Shown here piece after piece: positions 10,601 to 21,454 of a stretch of DNA of 64,000 nt. The stretch spans positions 806,001 through 870,000 of the forward strand of contig NC_089176.1 in NCBI RefSeq assembly GCF_947507565.1. Reading direction: 5' to 3'. The first letter of the stretch is position 1; the number at the start of each line of letters is the position of its first letter. The notes under the pieces are model-generated. The model was not told where the DNA came from, ran no database searches, and saw only the letters and a list, made by a program, of their open reading frames with translations. Source of the stretch: Oscarella lobularis (Eukaryota > Porifera > Homoscleromorpha > Homosclerophorida > Oscarellidae). Made by a program: the position numbers and the translations under genes.

Positions 10601-11567
10601 GGGAGCGGTTACTCAACTACAACAAGATATTAATAGTGTGACTTCATGGTACTCTGAGAATCTGATGGCTCTCAATGGTCAAAAATCGGCTTTTCTGCTT
10701 TTTCCCAAGTTTCGTGATACTGAAGACACGTCGATCTATACGGTTTCGGTCAATAATGTCATTCTGTCGCCTTCACCTCACGTGAGATACCTCGGGGTTT
10801 TGGTTGATAGTCGTCTATCGTGGAAACCGCAGATGGACAACGTCATTAGGAAGGTTGGCCGAAAAATTGGTGTTCTTTACCGATGTCATCGTCTGTTATC
10901 CAACGCAGCTCGACTAGCGTTTGTTCGCTCAGTCATTCAACCGGACCTTGACTACGGGGCTGCCGTTTGGGCGGACGGATCAGCTGGCGTAATCAGCCGC
11001 TTAGCACAGATAGAAAAGAGGTATCTCCGTTGTCTGGCTGGTTTGCGTTATGACGATTCTACGGCCTCTGTTGGAGGAGTAGCAGCACTTCTCGATCTAT
11101 TTCGTCTCAATCCAATTCGCACAAGGCATGCTACTCAACTAGGAATGTTGAGTTACCGCTGCTTGTGCAACTCCGCCACAGCTTCTGTTCTCGCGGCGAA
11201 AATTGGGCGTATTCAGCGCACCGGTGCCGCCACTCGTCTCAGTGCTTCTGGGGTCAACGTCATCCGACCACGCACCGAGGCACTTCGTCGTTCTCCATTC
11301 TTTCGGGCTCAAACTCTATGGAATTCGCTTCCGGCAATCATAAGAGGGAGTAATGATCCCGCGATCTTTAAATTGGGCCTGAAGAACTATTTCAATCAAA
11401 ACTCTGTGTACTGATTTAGAGGTTATATAGTTATAGTTGTAAATATTGTCATTTTTCTCTTTTCTCCTTTTGCTGTCATTCCCCTGTATACGGTTTCCTG
11501 GAAGATCGGCCCACGTGCTGAAGGATTTCCGTATTAAAATAAAACTGTGAACTGAACTGAACTGAAC
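7655..11567 (+). mobile_element. CR1-like non-LTR retrotransposon (LINE), full ORF
   Basis: The element contains one long uninterrupted reading frame (7743-11414) in a genome region where host genes are split. Its 3' end is marked by four tandem TGAAC units (11548-11567), the short terminal repeat style of CR1/L2 elements, following a roughly 150-base 3' UTR. There is no poly(A) tail. The 5' boundary is uncertain: a G/C-rich leader starts somewhere around 7655-7690, just upstream of the lysozyme gene. The intact frame suggests a recent insertion. I could not confirm target-site duplications. Confidence 0.85.
7743..11414 (+). CDS. LINE ORF: 2A-like leader, PHD finger, endonuclease, reverse transcriptase
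   Basis: A 1223-residue polyprotein for target-primed retrotransposition. Order: a basic N-terminal region of about 115 residues; a hydrophobic run (GFLLLLLFLC) ending in the 2A-like motif GDVELNPGP (8145-8171); a C4HC3 PHD-like zinc finger (CGWCSKS, CDFCQRWYH, ECSRC); an APE-type endonuclease (FAHLNINSL, LALSETKLD, ending GISDHN); and a reverse transcriptase with KASGHDGIDG, FRPVSLLP, FLDVKKAFDTVDH, GVPQGSKLGPLLFN and the catalytic YADD (near 10558). The C-terminal part is the usual thumb-like region ending LWNSLPAIIR. The first ATG of the frame is at 7743. The 2A-like site would let ribosomes release the leader from the enzyme portion. The frame shows no stops or frameshifts. Confidence 0.93.
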   Translation: MINRQFEILLSLLTFLAIFSLVNISRISEKHDHRYSRFPKSSFFPEFSSSFQKNFLTSSILPVFYPRDYVMVFRFSLKINYWAILVRHRFNYKIMMARHRFQFKFKIDSRLYSSVVYFNREICQGFLLLLLFLCGDVELNPGPVKYPCGWCSKSVRSDQESILCDFCQRWYHSKCERLPPSDYTYLCSESDSLEWECSRCALPFTNLNLHSDESSSLDSIILDDNLSSTSTDSVMISALDNDTSLLLDPSNLTQYGEPITSLRSYHCSNSGVIFAHLNINSLIAKLDWIRLILRRCSVDVLALSETKLDDSISNNFLCVEGFELFRNDRSRHGGGVCLYVSSKLCSSSLPAPDSLQNLEVILAEIRLPGKLKSIVGAIYRPPSSSVSIFIDSLSSMLDHIYSASFSDVLLMGDINVDLSSSSKTSTQVSDCLDLLQLKNLITSPTRVTSSTSSLLDVALSSMPSSFTAPASIDASGISDHNLICVARKVHLSSSRPPRFSRKPRSDSSALDFIEDLYHVPWSVISSFTDVNDQWDTWKSLFLDVVNRHFPLSSSRRRKHSSLPWMTKQIIVDIRQRNFYRKASISRKRPLEERRFFNEKYKKQRNVIKYRLRAAKENFFIEKLTLLSHNPARFWSTINCITGRRKVVSDQLPSAGELCDQFASVVGMSQSSERRPRGLLEEDSLETHSQADDVNSSILFNFPLVSSDEVSDLLRRIDVNKASGHDGIDGKFLKMGASAISPSLASLFNTSLQSGVFPDEWKCAKVVPIFKSGSRLDPKNFRPVSLLPIVSKILEHFVFQSLCGYFDKHLLIPDCQFGFRKSRSTQDAMVCLTQDLLSGKDAGLRSAAVFLDVKKAFDTVDHSLLLRGLSSCGVKGKVLAWLSSYLLDRRQFVSVGSTASNLSPVRRGVPQGSKLGPLLFNFFTRNITSVVSSQSSLILYADDACLYSSNETFEGAVTQLQQDINSVTSWYSENLMALNGQKSAFLLFPKFRDTEDTSIYTVSVNNVILSPSPHVRYLGVLVDSRLSWKPQMDNVIRKVGRKIGVLYRCHRLLSNAARLAFVRSVIQPDLDYGAAVWADGSAGVISRLAQIEKRYLRCLAGLRYDDSTASVGGVAALLDLFRLNPIRTRHATQLGMLSYRCLCNSATASVLAAKIGRIQRTGAATRLSASGVNVIRPRTEALRRSPFFRAQTLWNSLPAIIRGSNDPAIFKLGLKNYFNQNSVY

Positions 11568-11598
11568 GTCAAGTCACGTGCGCTAGCGCAACATCGGA

Positions 11599-14532
11599 AT
11601 GTTTCGTTGGCTTCTCGTCGCCTCAACGTTGCAACTGCTCTTTCTTCTCGTCGCTGGCGCGACAGCGTCGGTCCACGTCGTCCACGAAACGCAAATCGGA
11701 AAAACAGCAGCAAAGGAAATTCGCCGATACGTCTACGCCGCTCGAGGCGTCCTCGCAACCGTCCACGGTCCAGACCCCGCCTCTCCCTGGCAACCGTCGC
11801 TCTGCAAAGCCGCCGACGACGAAATCATCTACCTCGCATCGCCGCACGGCGTCGTATCGAACGCAACGGGCCTCTCGACAAAACTCGACGAAGCGAACGA
11901 CGCAGAACGACTCGTCATCCGCTCGTACGGCGCCGGCGACGTCGCCCTGCAAAAACTTGCCTGCCCCAACGTATCCAACGTCGTCGTCTGCGCGGGAAAT
12001 CGGCCTCGTTCTCCTCTCCAGTGCGCCTATCGCTTAGCCGAACGACTCGGCGTGCGCTTCTCCCTTCACGGGGACACCGTTCCCGATCGTCGCCCCGCCC
12101 CCGCCCCGACGGGAAATCGCCTCTTCGCCGACGTCGACGTCGTCGTCGATCCGCTCTTCTCCGTGCGCGGTCTCCAGCCGTTTCACGACTTTCCCGATGG
12201 GGTCGATTGGTGGACGTTGGACGACTTCAAGGCGATTTTGACGCAGATGGAAAAGATGACGTTGAATTTCATCGGATTTCACACCTATTGCAAAACCGTC
12301 GATTATTGCGAGCCGACTGTGTGGGTGGGTCCCAAGGAGGACGTCAACGACGACGGCACCGTCAAGACGGGATATAAATCGGCGTACGCTAGCACGTTGC
12401 GTGGCAACTATTGGGGTTACACGGCGGGAAATACGTCAGATTTCAAGTTCGGTGGTCATCTCATGTTTGAAGTAAGTATAGAGTCTAAATTGCATTTTTA
12501 AAAAAAATTTTCAGTCGGAGTGTTATGGATCGGAAGTGCAGGCGGGAGCTTGTCCCCAGCCAATGACCGACGAGGAAAATCTGATGGTATTGAATCGCGC
12601 TGGCGCGTTCTGGGGCGAAGTGGTTGCCTACGCGCGAGCGCTTGGAATTAAAACGGCTGTCGGAAATCAGGCGCCGTTGTCTGATTGGTACGCCGTCAAT
12701 ACAACGGGACGGGCCGTTGAATTTTATGAAGGAATATTTACCAGGTAAAAAATGTTATTTGAATGACTGATGTCAATAGCGATGGTCACTGTTCTAGAGT
12801 ACAGAAGGCCTATCCGGTTGACTATTATTGGCTGTGGATGCCTGAAGAATGGCTAAGTGGAAGTGCACAGGTACCTAATATACATGTACATAATATAATT
12901 TATATGTAGTCTCTATTCAAGGTCTCTGAAGTGACAAATGATATTATGGCAATGGAGTCGGCATACAGCAGCGTGAAACCGTCCTTTCAGCTCGCCACGT
13001 GCGGCTGGACGCCTGGACCTAAAAACAACCGCACCTACATCGATAGCATTCTTCCCGCCAACTGGGCATATGTATCGTCCCTCGACGCCTCTGTCGGTAT
13101 GGAACCGCCAGACCCGGCCTTTAAGGACATCAAGCACTCAAAGTGGATTATTCCCTGGCTTGAAGACGATCCAGGTAACGAGTGACGAAATGACATATAC
13201 CAATGATACATGTACGTTAAAATCACTCCTCCTTTTTATAGGCTTAACTGCTCCGCAGTTGTGGGTCAATCGTACGTTGGAGCACGTGAATCTCGCCCTG
13301 CAATACAAAGCGGATGGGGTCTTGGGCATTCACTGGCGAACGCGCGAAATCGGTCCCCAACTCGACGCGATGACGGCGTCTCTTCTCACGCCCGGGTACA
13401 CGTCGGATAAATTTTGGCACGACTGGGCGGAGTCCGAATTCGGCCCGGAAATTTCGCAGACGGCTGCTGCCATATTTAAAAGCGTCGAATCCTTTCGCCT
13501 TCCAAGACCTGTGAACTGGGGCAGCAAATCGGAACACGTAAGATAAAACCAAAAATTCTTTTCATGACGAAGACAATGTTTTCTTTATAGGTTCAAGGCG
13601 GTCCGGGTTCCCTGAGTCCGGACACCAGCTTCTGCGACTGGTCTTCGAAGTACGCGTTTCTGGACGAACTGCAGGCGCTGCGAGAGTCCGTCCAAGGCCC
13701 TGCGAATACGAATCGGCTCATGTATTGGCTTCACAGCTTCAGGCGAGTATCGAAATTGAAAATTTTCTCACGTGCGCGATTGACATTTTTAGATACATGA
13801 GAGCCATTGCGATGAGCGAATGCAACTGGGGGCTTCTGAGCGAGGCCGTCAGCGCTGCTATGAACGAAACGGATATGGAGAAACGGAGACAGATTGCTGA
13901 AAACGTTTGTCTTCCTCTCCGAATATCGCTCATACAAAACGTAACCGATATGATGGCTCACTTGCTTCAAATGGTGAGCAGTGCCGGAGAAATGGGCACG
14001 TTTGCCAATTTGATGCTTCACTCTGGGCCGGGTATTTACGACCATTTGCTTATTAATTAATTAAATTTGACCCCGTTATTTAGGTCTTTTGAATGCGTCT
14101 GGTGAAGTTGTGGAGAACTTATTGGGTCGTCCTTTGCCGTCTGAGGCTATGCCGACGAGCAATTATGTTGCGCCGCCTCGAGTCTTTGTTCCTACTGTTC
14201 GAACGACGGTCGGAGAAGACGAGCAGCTCACAATTAAAATTATCGCGATGAGTTCTCAACCGCCTCACTCCGTCGTTCTCTACTTGACTCCAATTGGCTC
14301 AAAAGAGGTAAATTGATTATTTGTTTTCGTAAAGGATGAGGGTTACTTTTTTTGTGTGCAGTTTTCTCCTTTTCCTGCTTCTTTGGTGACCCAAGGTCGA
14401 GGCGTCTATCGCGTCGTTCTGCCTCGGCAATTGCACGATTTCGAGTATTACGTTGAAGCGGATTTTGGCAAGCAGCAAATCGTCTTTCCCGCTACGGCGC
14501 CGTCTCAATGCCAAACGGTAGTGATTCACTAA
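11599..14532 (+). CDS. Secreted glycoside-hydrolase-like protein
   Basis: Multi-exon gene starting with a clear signal peptide (LQLLFLLVAGATASV). The N-terminal 200 residues resemble the alpha/beta domain that precedes the catalytic barrel in GH20, GH67 and GH115-type enzymes (CAYRLAERLGVRFSLHGDTV). A barrel-like region follows (TLNFIGFHTYCKTVDYC; VDYYWLWMPEEWLSG; ADGVLGIHWRTREIGP). A helical region and a beta-rich C-terminal domain complete it, ending at 14532. Exon 1 is long (11599-12471) with a GTAAGT donor; introns are 40-80 bases. I infer a sugar-cleaving or sugar-binding secreted protein, but cannot assign a GH family or name the catalytic acids. Its upstream region is also present, broken, near 6305. 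The LINE ends 31 bases upstream of the start codon, so its promoter may have been altered. Confidence 0.72.
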
Positions 14533-15117
14533 GAGACGTTCAGTCGTCTCTGCCGATGTTTTTTTCGCCTTTTTCTATGCTCTTTCTATTTTGTATTTCT
14601 CTCTGTTTATAATGGTCAACGAAAGAGCAACACGTGTACTTTGCTGGTTTTACCGTACTCCGTACGTCTTGTAGAGTATGTTGTGGCCCGTATATTGTAG
14701 GGTAATCGGTTTTTCCTCGATTTTCCTTGAAAAGCCGTTTACCCTACCCGGACATACGGGCATGTAGAGTCATTCGAAGGCGCCGGTAGATAAAAGCTTC
14801 TTATTCAACAGCGTACCGAAGTAGCCGGTGCACTTGCGAGTGAGACGACAAATTCTTTCCATGTAGGTGTCGGGGTATCACTATCCCAACTGAACTGACA
14901 TCTAACACAATGTTACAAGCATCACGTCCTCGGCAACTTTTATTGCTTCATGATATCTTTTTGTGACCTTTTAAATTCAGGGTTTCAAGAAACTGCAGCG
15001 AGATAGAAACGTGCTGCAATTAGGCTGGTAGGCGGGTCGTAGTATAATTGGTTCAAAGCGTGCTTATGTAGCCGGATGCAACTTGAATTCTTGTCATTGT
15101 GCGTGCCGCTCGCTACC
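14533..15117. other. Intergenic region with a long imperfect hairpin
   Basis: No gene recognised. The only structure I see is the inverted repeat at 14687-14760, listed separately. Confidence 0.5.
14687..14760. repeat. Inverted repeat able to form a hairpin
   Basis: The arm gtagggtaatcgg (14697-14709) is complementary, with one mismatch, to ccgtttaccctac (14735-14747), with a T-rich loop. Just outside, cccgtat (14687-14693) pairs with atacggg (14754-14760). It lies shortly after the stop codon of the preceding gene. It could be a small MITE-like remnant or a structured 3' RNA element. Confidence 0.6.
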
Positions 15118-15384
15118 ATGACACCGCGCTTCGCTGCTCTTGCATTGATTTTCCTGCTTGTCGGAGACGCCGAGGGATTTTTCGGCCTCACTGGGCGCCG
15201 ACGCGGTATGGACCCGAATTCACGTCCCAGGCAATACAGCCCAATAAAGCGAGAGAATCTATTCTCTGGCGTGAAGACCGGCTTGCACAACGAAACTGAA
15301 GTCTTTGACTATTGTCTGCTGGGGAGACAGTCAGACTACAGCAATCCGGCCGTCTTCTTTCCAAAATCTGCGCGCTTTGGCTGA
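15118..15384 (+). CDS. Small secreted protein, tandem copy 1
   Basis: An 88-residue protein with a signal peptide (FAALALIFLLVGDAEG), an arginine-rich stretch, then PRQYSPIKRENLFSG and NETEVFDYC, with an N-glycosylation site at NET. I do not recognise the family. It is a gene because a diverged tandem copy at 15778 keeps the same core (PRQYSPIKR, NESEIFDYC), and because a gene at 25468 shares the layout. The start at 15118 follows a shared upstream string ggttcaaagcgtgc also found before copy 2. It may have further exons that I cannot see. Confidence 0.5.
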   Translation: MTPRFAALALIFLLVGDAEGFFGLTGRRRGMDPNSRPRQYSPIKRENLFSGVKTGLHNETEVFDYCLLGRQSDYSNPAVFFPKSARFG

Positions 15385-15599
15385 AGGAGGGTGCGTACGG
15401 TGGTAGCTTTTAAGTAATTAATTGCACGTTGTGGGGTCGTCGTCTGTCTAGACTAAACGAAGCTCTGAATTAAGCCCGGCCGAGGACTTACCGCGTGACA
15501 GTGTATTGATGTTTGAAGTGTTGATGTGGCTGCCGTCTGTTCGTCGAAATGTCTCGTGGTGTTGCACATTAGAAGAGCCATGCAATTTTGCACTCTCCT

Positions 15600-15705
15600 G
15601 CTATAGTGTTCGAAACGCCGCTCGGCTCGCCCTCGCGGCAATTAATGTCAATGCAGGTGCCGCGGCATCGTTTTCGTCCGCCGTCATCTCATCTAGCAAA
15701 ATACA
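15600..15705 (-). pseudogene. Decayed duplicate of the Munc13-like gene's last exon
   Basis: The string gaaacgccgctcggctcgcc (15610-15629) and the following caattaatgtcaatg resemble 16270-16310 inside the genuine C2B-coding last exon (gaaacgcttctccgctcggc, aacgtcaatg). A later piece (ccgcggcatcgttttcgtcc, about 15660) resembles 16449-16470. Reading on the minus strand is interrupted. It is part of a tandem duplication of about 650 bases. Confidence 0.6.
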
Positions 15706-15777
15706 TAGTAATTGGTTCAAAGCGTGCGCCACTCGCACTCGCTACCTAAATATTTGCCATGACACCGCGCTTCCGCA

Positions 15778-16005
15778 ATGATCGTGCTGCTTGTCGGAGG
15801 CGCTGAGGGCTTTTTCAGCGGCGTCAGTCGACGCCGCCGACGAGTACGTGTTCCTGTAAGTGCGGTTGCCGATCCACGGCAATACAGCCCAATAAAGCGA
15901 AAAAATTTATTCCTCTCCGGCGGACTGTACAACGAAAGTGAAATCTTCGACTATTGTCTGATGGGGAGCAGTCACACTACAGCAATCAGGCGGTCTTCTT
16001 TCTAA
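15778..16005 (+). pseudogene. Small secreted protein, tandem copy 2 (probably degraded)
   Basis: Related to the gene at 15118. The original start context (gccatgacaccgcgcttc, near 15758) is kept, but a short deletion puts that ATG out of frame, so only the internal ATG at 15778 gives the conserved frame (VLLVGGAEGFFSG, then PRQYSPIKRKNLF and NESEIFDYCL). A two-base deletion after the FDYCL block shifts the end, which stops early at 16003-16005. Two lesions suggest decay, although a shortened signal peptide from the internal ATG could still work. Confidence 0.5.
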
Positions 16006-16179
16006 AATCTACGCGCTTTGGCTGAAGGAGGGGGGGACGCTTCTAATTACGTTGTAGGGGTCGATCGTCTAGACTAGAACTTACCGTACCGTGAGACAGT
16101 GACGTTTGTACGCAGCATTTAGTCTTGAGATGTCTCACGGTGTTACACACTAGTACTTAGCCCATTTTGCACTCGCCTG

Positions 16180-19100
16180 CTACGTTTGCGCTTTCTTGGA
16201 TAAACGCGCGACTCTCTGCCTTTCCTCGACAAACCGATGCGCTTCTTCGCTTCGTCTATGACGCAGAATTCGAAACGCTTCTCCGCTCGGCTCGCCCGGC
16301 AACGTCAATGACAACGTTCTTATCGGTAGTCCGTCGACGTCGCTTTCGCTTGCTGCGAGCGGAACGTCCGACAGGCATTCGATTCCCTCGCCGTCGAGGG
16401 AGTCGTCGCAAAAACGACTCCAGTTCAAAACCGAAAAGACGATGGCACCGCGGCACCGTTTCTTGTCCGCTGCGTTTCCTGCCATCTCACTATATAAAGC
16501 AAAATCAGAAACAGTTTTGGGTGAAAGTTCACGAGATGTTCACGTACAAGTGAAAGGTTTCGTCGAAAATAGGCGCCTGAGTGTCTTTTTGAATTTTCGT
16601 GCGCTGACAGCTTGCCGTCGAAGCGAAGGCGCTGGCTGGAAACGGTTCCAGGGTGACGTACGGATTGGCTGGGCGAAAAACATTCAAAGACAAAATAATC
16701 GGTTACACTGGAGCTCAGCAGACCAGAACGATGAGAAGAGGGCATGTTCCTGCAGTGGAGAACTTTGACGTAAATTCCTTTAGTCTCGACGTAGCCAATT
16801 TGAACAGACAAGTAACCGCGATGGCACCGCTTCTGAAATTTTTAATTAAGTCCGGACTCTTTGGATGTTCCAACTTACTGTCTCTTCGCTTTTCAGCTTG
16901 GACAAATAGTGAGAAATCAATATTGCCGTGCTTCGTCGTCGCAGTTGAACACATCTAAACAAGAGCTGCATATCGGTTTCTTTTGCGCTAAAATCTCAGT
17001 GTATATGATGGAGTTGTCACCTTTGTTATCTCCGTATCGACCGAATCATGGTCCAAGCCGTCACCGTCAGCCACAAAAAACGCCACGATAGTCTAAAACA
17101 AGGAATTTTTCAATTAATTTATCACATTTTTGGAGTGATCTAGCAAGTCACGATTTTTTCTGCTGACCTCGGCTGCTTTGGTGAGACGCTTATATGCGAT
17201 CTCATCAAGCTGGAAAAAAGCCTCGAAGATCAACGACATTTTGCATTTAGAATCTTACGTTGTATCTGTCTTTCACAAGGTGATATAACGTGCCGATGCA
17301 GTTCTCGTAGGTCAGCTTCAAAATTCTACAAACCGCGCCGTCGCTGAATTCAAATGTTTCGACTCTAAACGCACTTCATGAATGGACAATCCAGGAGCCA
17401 ATTGTTCAGAGACGATAAATTCGTTTCCAAGTATGACATCAAAGGCTTGATCGACTAAGTGCAAAACAAAAACCCTTCATCTTATAATTGCTAAACGATA
17501 ATCATACGGTAAATACTCACATCAACTAGCTCAACTTCGACCAGGTCTTTGACTAGTTTCTCGGAATAATGTGCAATGTCCTTGCGCATCTTGAAGCCGT
17601 TATTTAGAAAACACATCGATGTTATTATGTTCTACTAATTAGACCTTTTCAGCAATTTCTGCGATAATGGAATTCTCCGCGTCCTCTCCGGTTGCGCTAA
17701 ACAATTCGAGCAAAGCGGATTTGCTTGCGCTGTCTTCGGATGCAAATTCTCTGTCCCAGTTCAACTTTTTGGGCATAGATAGCAGGTTATTCCTCACATA
17801 GACCACGTCGTTCAAAAGGACACACAGCTATAAAGAAACTCAAAAGGTATGTCAATCTCTTCGTTTCCATACCCACTTGCTTCTTTACAATAAATGGCTC
17901 CATGCAAAAGAAATGTGATTTCTTCTCCCAAAGACTTCGCCGTTTCATGCAATCGGCGAAGTATTCGACGGTTGCACAAATTCGCTATTGAGAGGCATGA
18001 ACCTATGAAACTCTTAATTTAATTTATTTTAGTACTGTACTTCGCAGAGAAACACAAAGAAGCGTTCTGCCACGAAAGGATCGGGCCAATTAATTCCCTT
18101 CCACGTGACAATCATCTACAGATAATAAAGACAATCAATTTCTTTGCAGAGACAGTAAGTTATATTTTGACTGCCTGTGAAATGAGCCAAATTATGTCAG
18201 GAGCAGAACATAGCTGTTTTGTGGAGTCTCCACCAACCATATTCTTGAACCAAAACGCAATGAAATGATCCAGGCACCATTCAACCGAGTCTTACGCAGT
18301 CTAATTTCAACGATGTATCAATTCGACGTAGAGCTTCTCGGTAGGACAGTTCAATCCAATGAGGAACAAGATCTTCAAACCATTCGTGCATATGAAAAAG
18401 CTCGACGTCGGTGACACTAAAGAAAAATATGTCTGTTCTGAACTATCTGTAAATGTGAGATTTCAAGTGCCTCGCGGGTAAATAGGTTTTCAATTCGAGG
18501 GCTTTTCGCAGATAAAGAAATAGCTCGTACGAAGCTGTTGCCATTCGGTTGCACTCGTCGGTACCACGGTCGCTCGACACCGAAACGAGCTGCTTTTGGA
18601 CTTCGGCGATATGCGGACGAACAGTCGAGCATAACTTAATCGAATTAAAAAACCAAAAATATGAAATTTCGTTTGAGTTTACTTCAATGTCGACAATTCG
18701 AAACGTGATTTGAAAGTACTCGATATCGATTCTAAAAGCGCGGACGGTTTAGAAATATAATCGCGAGGCATTTTGAACGTTTACCCGAGAAAAAGTTCGT
18801 CGTAGAAGTCGCGAGCGCTGAAAAGTTCCGCAACGGAATTGAAAGCAATTTCAACGCACGCCAAAATATTCTGTAGTTCACACTAACAGAGACCATGTTT
18901 ATTAATAACGATATAGCAATATAAGGCTCTGCGTACGGAAGTGGCTGGAGAAAGAACGGTGCCTAGTTGATGAAACCAGAAACGTGCAGACTCCTGCACA
19001 ATTAGATAATTGCGAATGTCATTAGTAAAAAAGATTATTGGCGTTACTGAAACGGCAGACGTCACGAATTTTCGAAAGTCGCCTCTGGGGCTCTCTCTAA

Positions 19101-21454
19101 CCCTTGCCACGTCAAAAGATTTGGAGAGGCATCTAATTTTTCTATTAATCGTAAAAATGCTCTTCCAGATTTCTTACTGCAAGAACTGAACAAGGATCGT
19201 AGAACGTTCCGGTTTGGCCGACGGAAAAACGTTTCTGATTTTAATCAAAATATTTTGAGCCCAATCGTGATAGGATTGCAGGGAATCAAAAAACGTCTCC
19301 ACCTGCAACAAAAAAATACCCCGCGACATGAATCGTCGTACACGATTTATACAACCGTACTTGGATTTGCGTCAGTTCATCAAAGGGATTTTTCTCCAAT
19401 TTCAAACGCGCATTCCACTGTTCTTCGATGTGTCTCAACACCTCGAAAATGTGACCGTATTGGACGCCGCACTTCTCGTTGAATTCCTCCACGACAAGCC
19501 AGGAACTAAAACCGACAAGATCTAGAGCGCACTCCGCAAATCGTACACATACATAATCGCTTCCTTGAGATCAGTCACGCTCGTCTGTATTACGTGTTGG
19601 CGAAGTAGACAGAGAGCCGTTTGATGGAGGCGACCGTTCCATCCTCCCCGCGCGCTGTTGCACACTTCGTGTCGAACGAACTGTCGCACGATTCGCCAAT
19701 GATGACGAAAATCTTTATCTGATAGCGAATTTTCCTACAGTACCATAAAGCAACTCACAAGGAAAAACAAAACCGTCATTTATCGTCTGAGCTAACCGAG
19801 GCACTATTGCTGGTCGTCAGTTGTACGCGAAGGCAAATTTCGCCGCCCTTCTCTCGTCCTCTGCGAGACTTTACATTGAACCACTTTTCAAAGCCACTAT
19901 CAGGAACGGTCTGCAGAGATTATACATGAAGCGTCTCTATCGATCTCCCCTCTACTCTTTAGCCTATACACTAAGTGGTATTAGAACCCTTCCCATGAAT
20001 TGATCCTCCGCTGCGTGCACCATTCGATGACCGATCTGACCAAAGAAGCTGCGAGAGACCGTTTTGACATCGCAAGGTTAATTAATTTAAAAAACTCGAG
20101 TCACTCTCACCTCCGCAGTCCGGCGATTCCGCGCACTTTGCTCACTTCTCCGACAGCGCCGAGAAACGAATCGTCTTGATCGTAGTCCCTGGAGAAAAGA
20201 AGCCGCGTTTAAGTATTTATGCCTTCGTGCATCTGTTCACAAACCAGATGTCGATCTGGAGACAATCTTTTCCCGCGTCGCGAATGTCTCTTTAATAAAA
20301 AATTAACAACGTCAATCGAATCGTTACGCACGTGCGCAATTACATTGTAAACTCTTCGTTCCATTTCGGATTAACGGTGTTTCGAACGATTGACGTCGTC
20401 GGATGAATTTCCTGAATTTCCTCGTGACCAGACGATCTCCGACGCTTCATTTTCTTGACTTTTCGTTTTCCCTCCAGAACGCCGGCTTTTAACGGAATAA
20501 CTCCCATGACACAGTAAGGATCGCTGAGCCCTATATACGAACAAACCAAGAGGCAAACTATGTGACCATCTCTATCACGTACCATTGACATCTCTCGAAG
20601 GAAGGTTTCTTCCTTCGAGAACTGCAACGTGCACGGATTGCTGAGGAGCCTAAATCCGCTATGGTCCATCGATACCTAAATGTCTCGTCGAATAATTCAC
20701 CTTATAATTGCTCCTAACCCACGACAACCACTTCACGTGCTGCTCTTCTTTCACATTGAAAACCTGTCGAATGCCCCATTAATTAATTCTAATGTCTTCC
20801 TCGCACACTCACCTCCTTTATGTAAACGTAGGATTGCTCCTTTCGAGCCGGCAAAGCTGTTGCTCGCACGTCGAGCCAAAACTCGATTGTTCGAAGAAGA
20901 AGAAGGTACATTCGTTTGAGCTGCACGCGCCAATAGAATCGAAGCAGCGCTAGACGTTATATGTACCCAGCTCACCTCGTCGCCCGTAACAGGACGAATC
21001 ATGGGACAAGCGGCGAGAGTTGTTAGAGATATGTGACTGGAATCGCTCCGCCTAAACAGCTAAACGAATTCGGCGACATTTCCAGTTGTTGGCTATCCGC
21101 GATCGTCCCACATCCGCGTACCCGAATCTTCGTCGCCCGTTGGGCGGACCGCGTCAATCTTTCGAAGTAGCCATCGTCATCCAACTGCTTTGCTCTGAAT
21201 TGCGACGTCACAGTTTGCGATCGCTCTACTAGATATATACGGTATCCTAACCTATCGATGTTTTCTTCTTCGTCGATACTGCTACTGCTGGAGGCCGTGA
21301 CGCGTCGAAGATTTCGTCTGATCGTCAGTCTCGGCAATCCAAATGCAGTCGCTTTGGAGATCGACTCCCATAGGGCGTTGAGCGAAATGCTCTCTTTCTT
21401 AGCTTGAACGGGTTTGTCCGCGCGCTCACTAGAAAGTTTCGATGCTGACTCCAT
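16180..21454 (-). CDS. UNC13D: Munc13-4/BAIAP3-like protein (C2-MHD-C2)
   Basis: Priming factor for SNARE-dependent granule or vesicle exocytosis (family knowledge). The long minus-strand gene has many small exons. From the N-terminus: a basic, Ser-rich region from the ATG at 21454; YVYIKEVFNVKEEQHVKWL; C2A with GLSDPYCVMGVIPL, IVRNTVNPKWNEEFTM and RDYDQDDSFLGAVGEV; MHD1 region with HMHEWFEDLVPHWIELSYRE and ATASYELFLYLRKALEL; MHD2 with FFVADGDGLDHDSVDTE and LLFRCVQLRRRSTAILISHY; C2B with GYLSVQIGYVETKGIYVKVL, NPYVTLEPFP and APIFDETFHLYVNI; and a last exon with RSEEAHRFVEERQRVARLSK, as in UNC13D. The order fits UNC13D or BAIAP3; there is no C1 domain. The start and some exon joins are approximate. 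The last exon is the one partly duplicated at 15600. Confidence 0.87.

Noticed and set aside
11607-12377. Plus-strand Arg-rich frame of 256 residues
   Set aside because: Shadow frame of the G/C-rich first exon of the glycosidase-like gene, which has a signal peptide and splice-consistent continuation.
16653-16958. Plus-strand frame of 101 residues near 16.8 kb
   Set aside because: Lies opposite the C2B exons of the Munc13-like gene and shows no family match.
16942-17088. Apparent stop of the Munc13-like gene after the MHD2 exon near 16985-17000, suggesting loss of C2B
   Set aside because: A GTGACA donor before the stop and in-phase downstream exons (LLFRCVQLRRRSTAILISHY, then a full C2B) show the gene continues to 16180.
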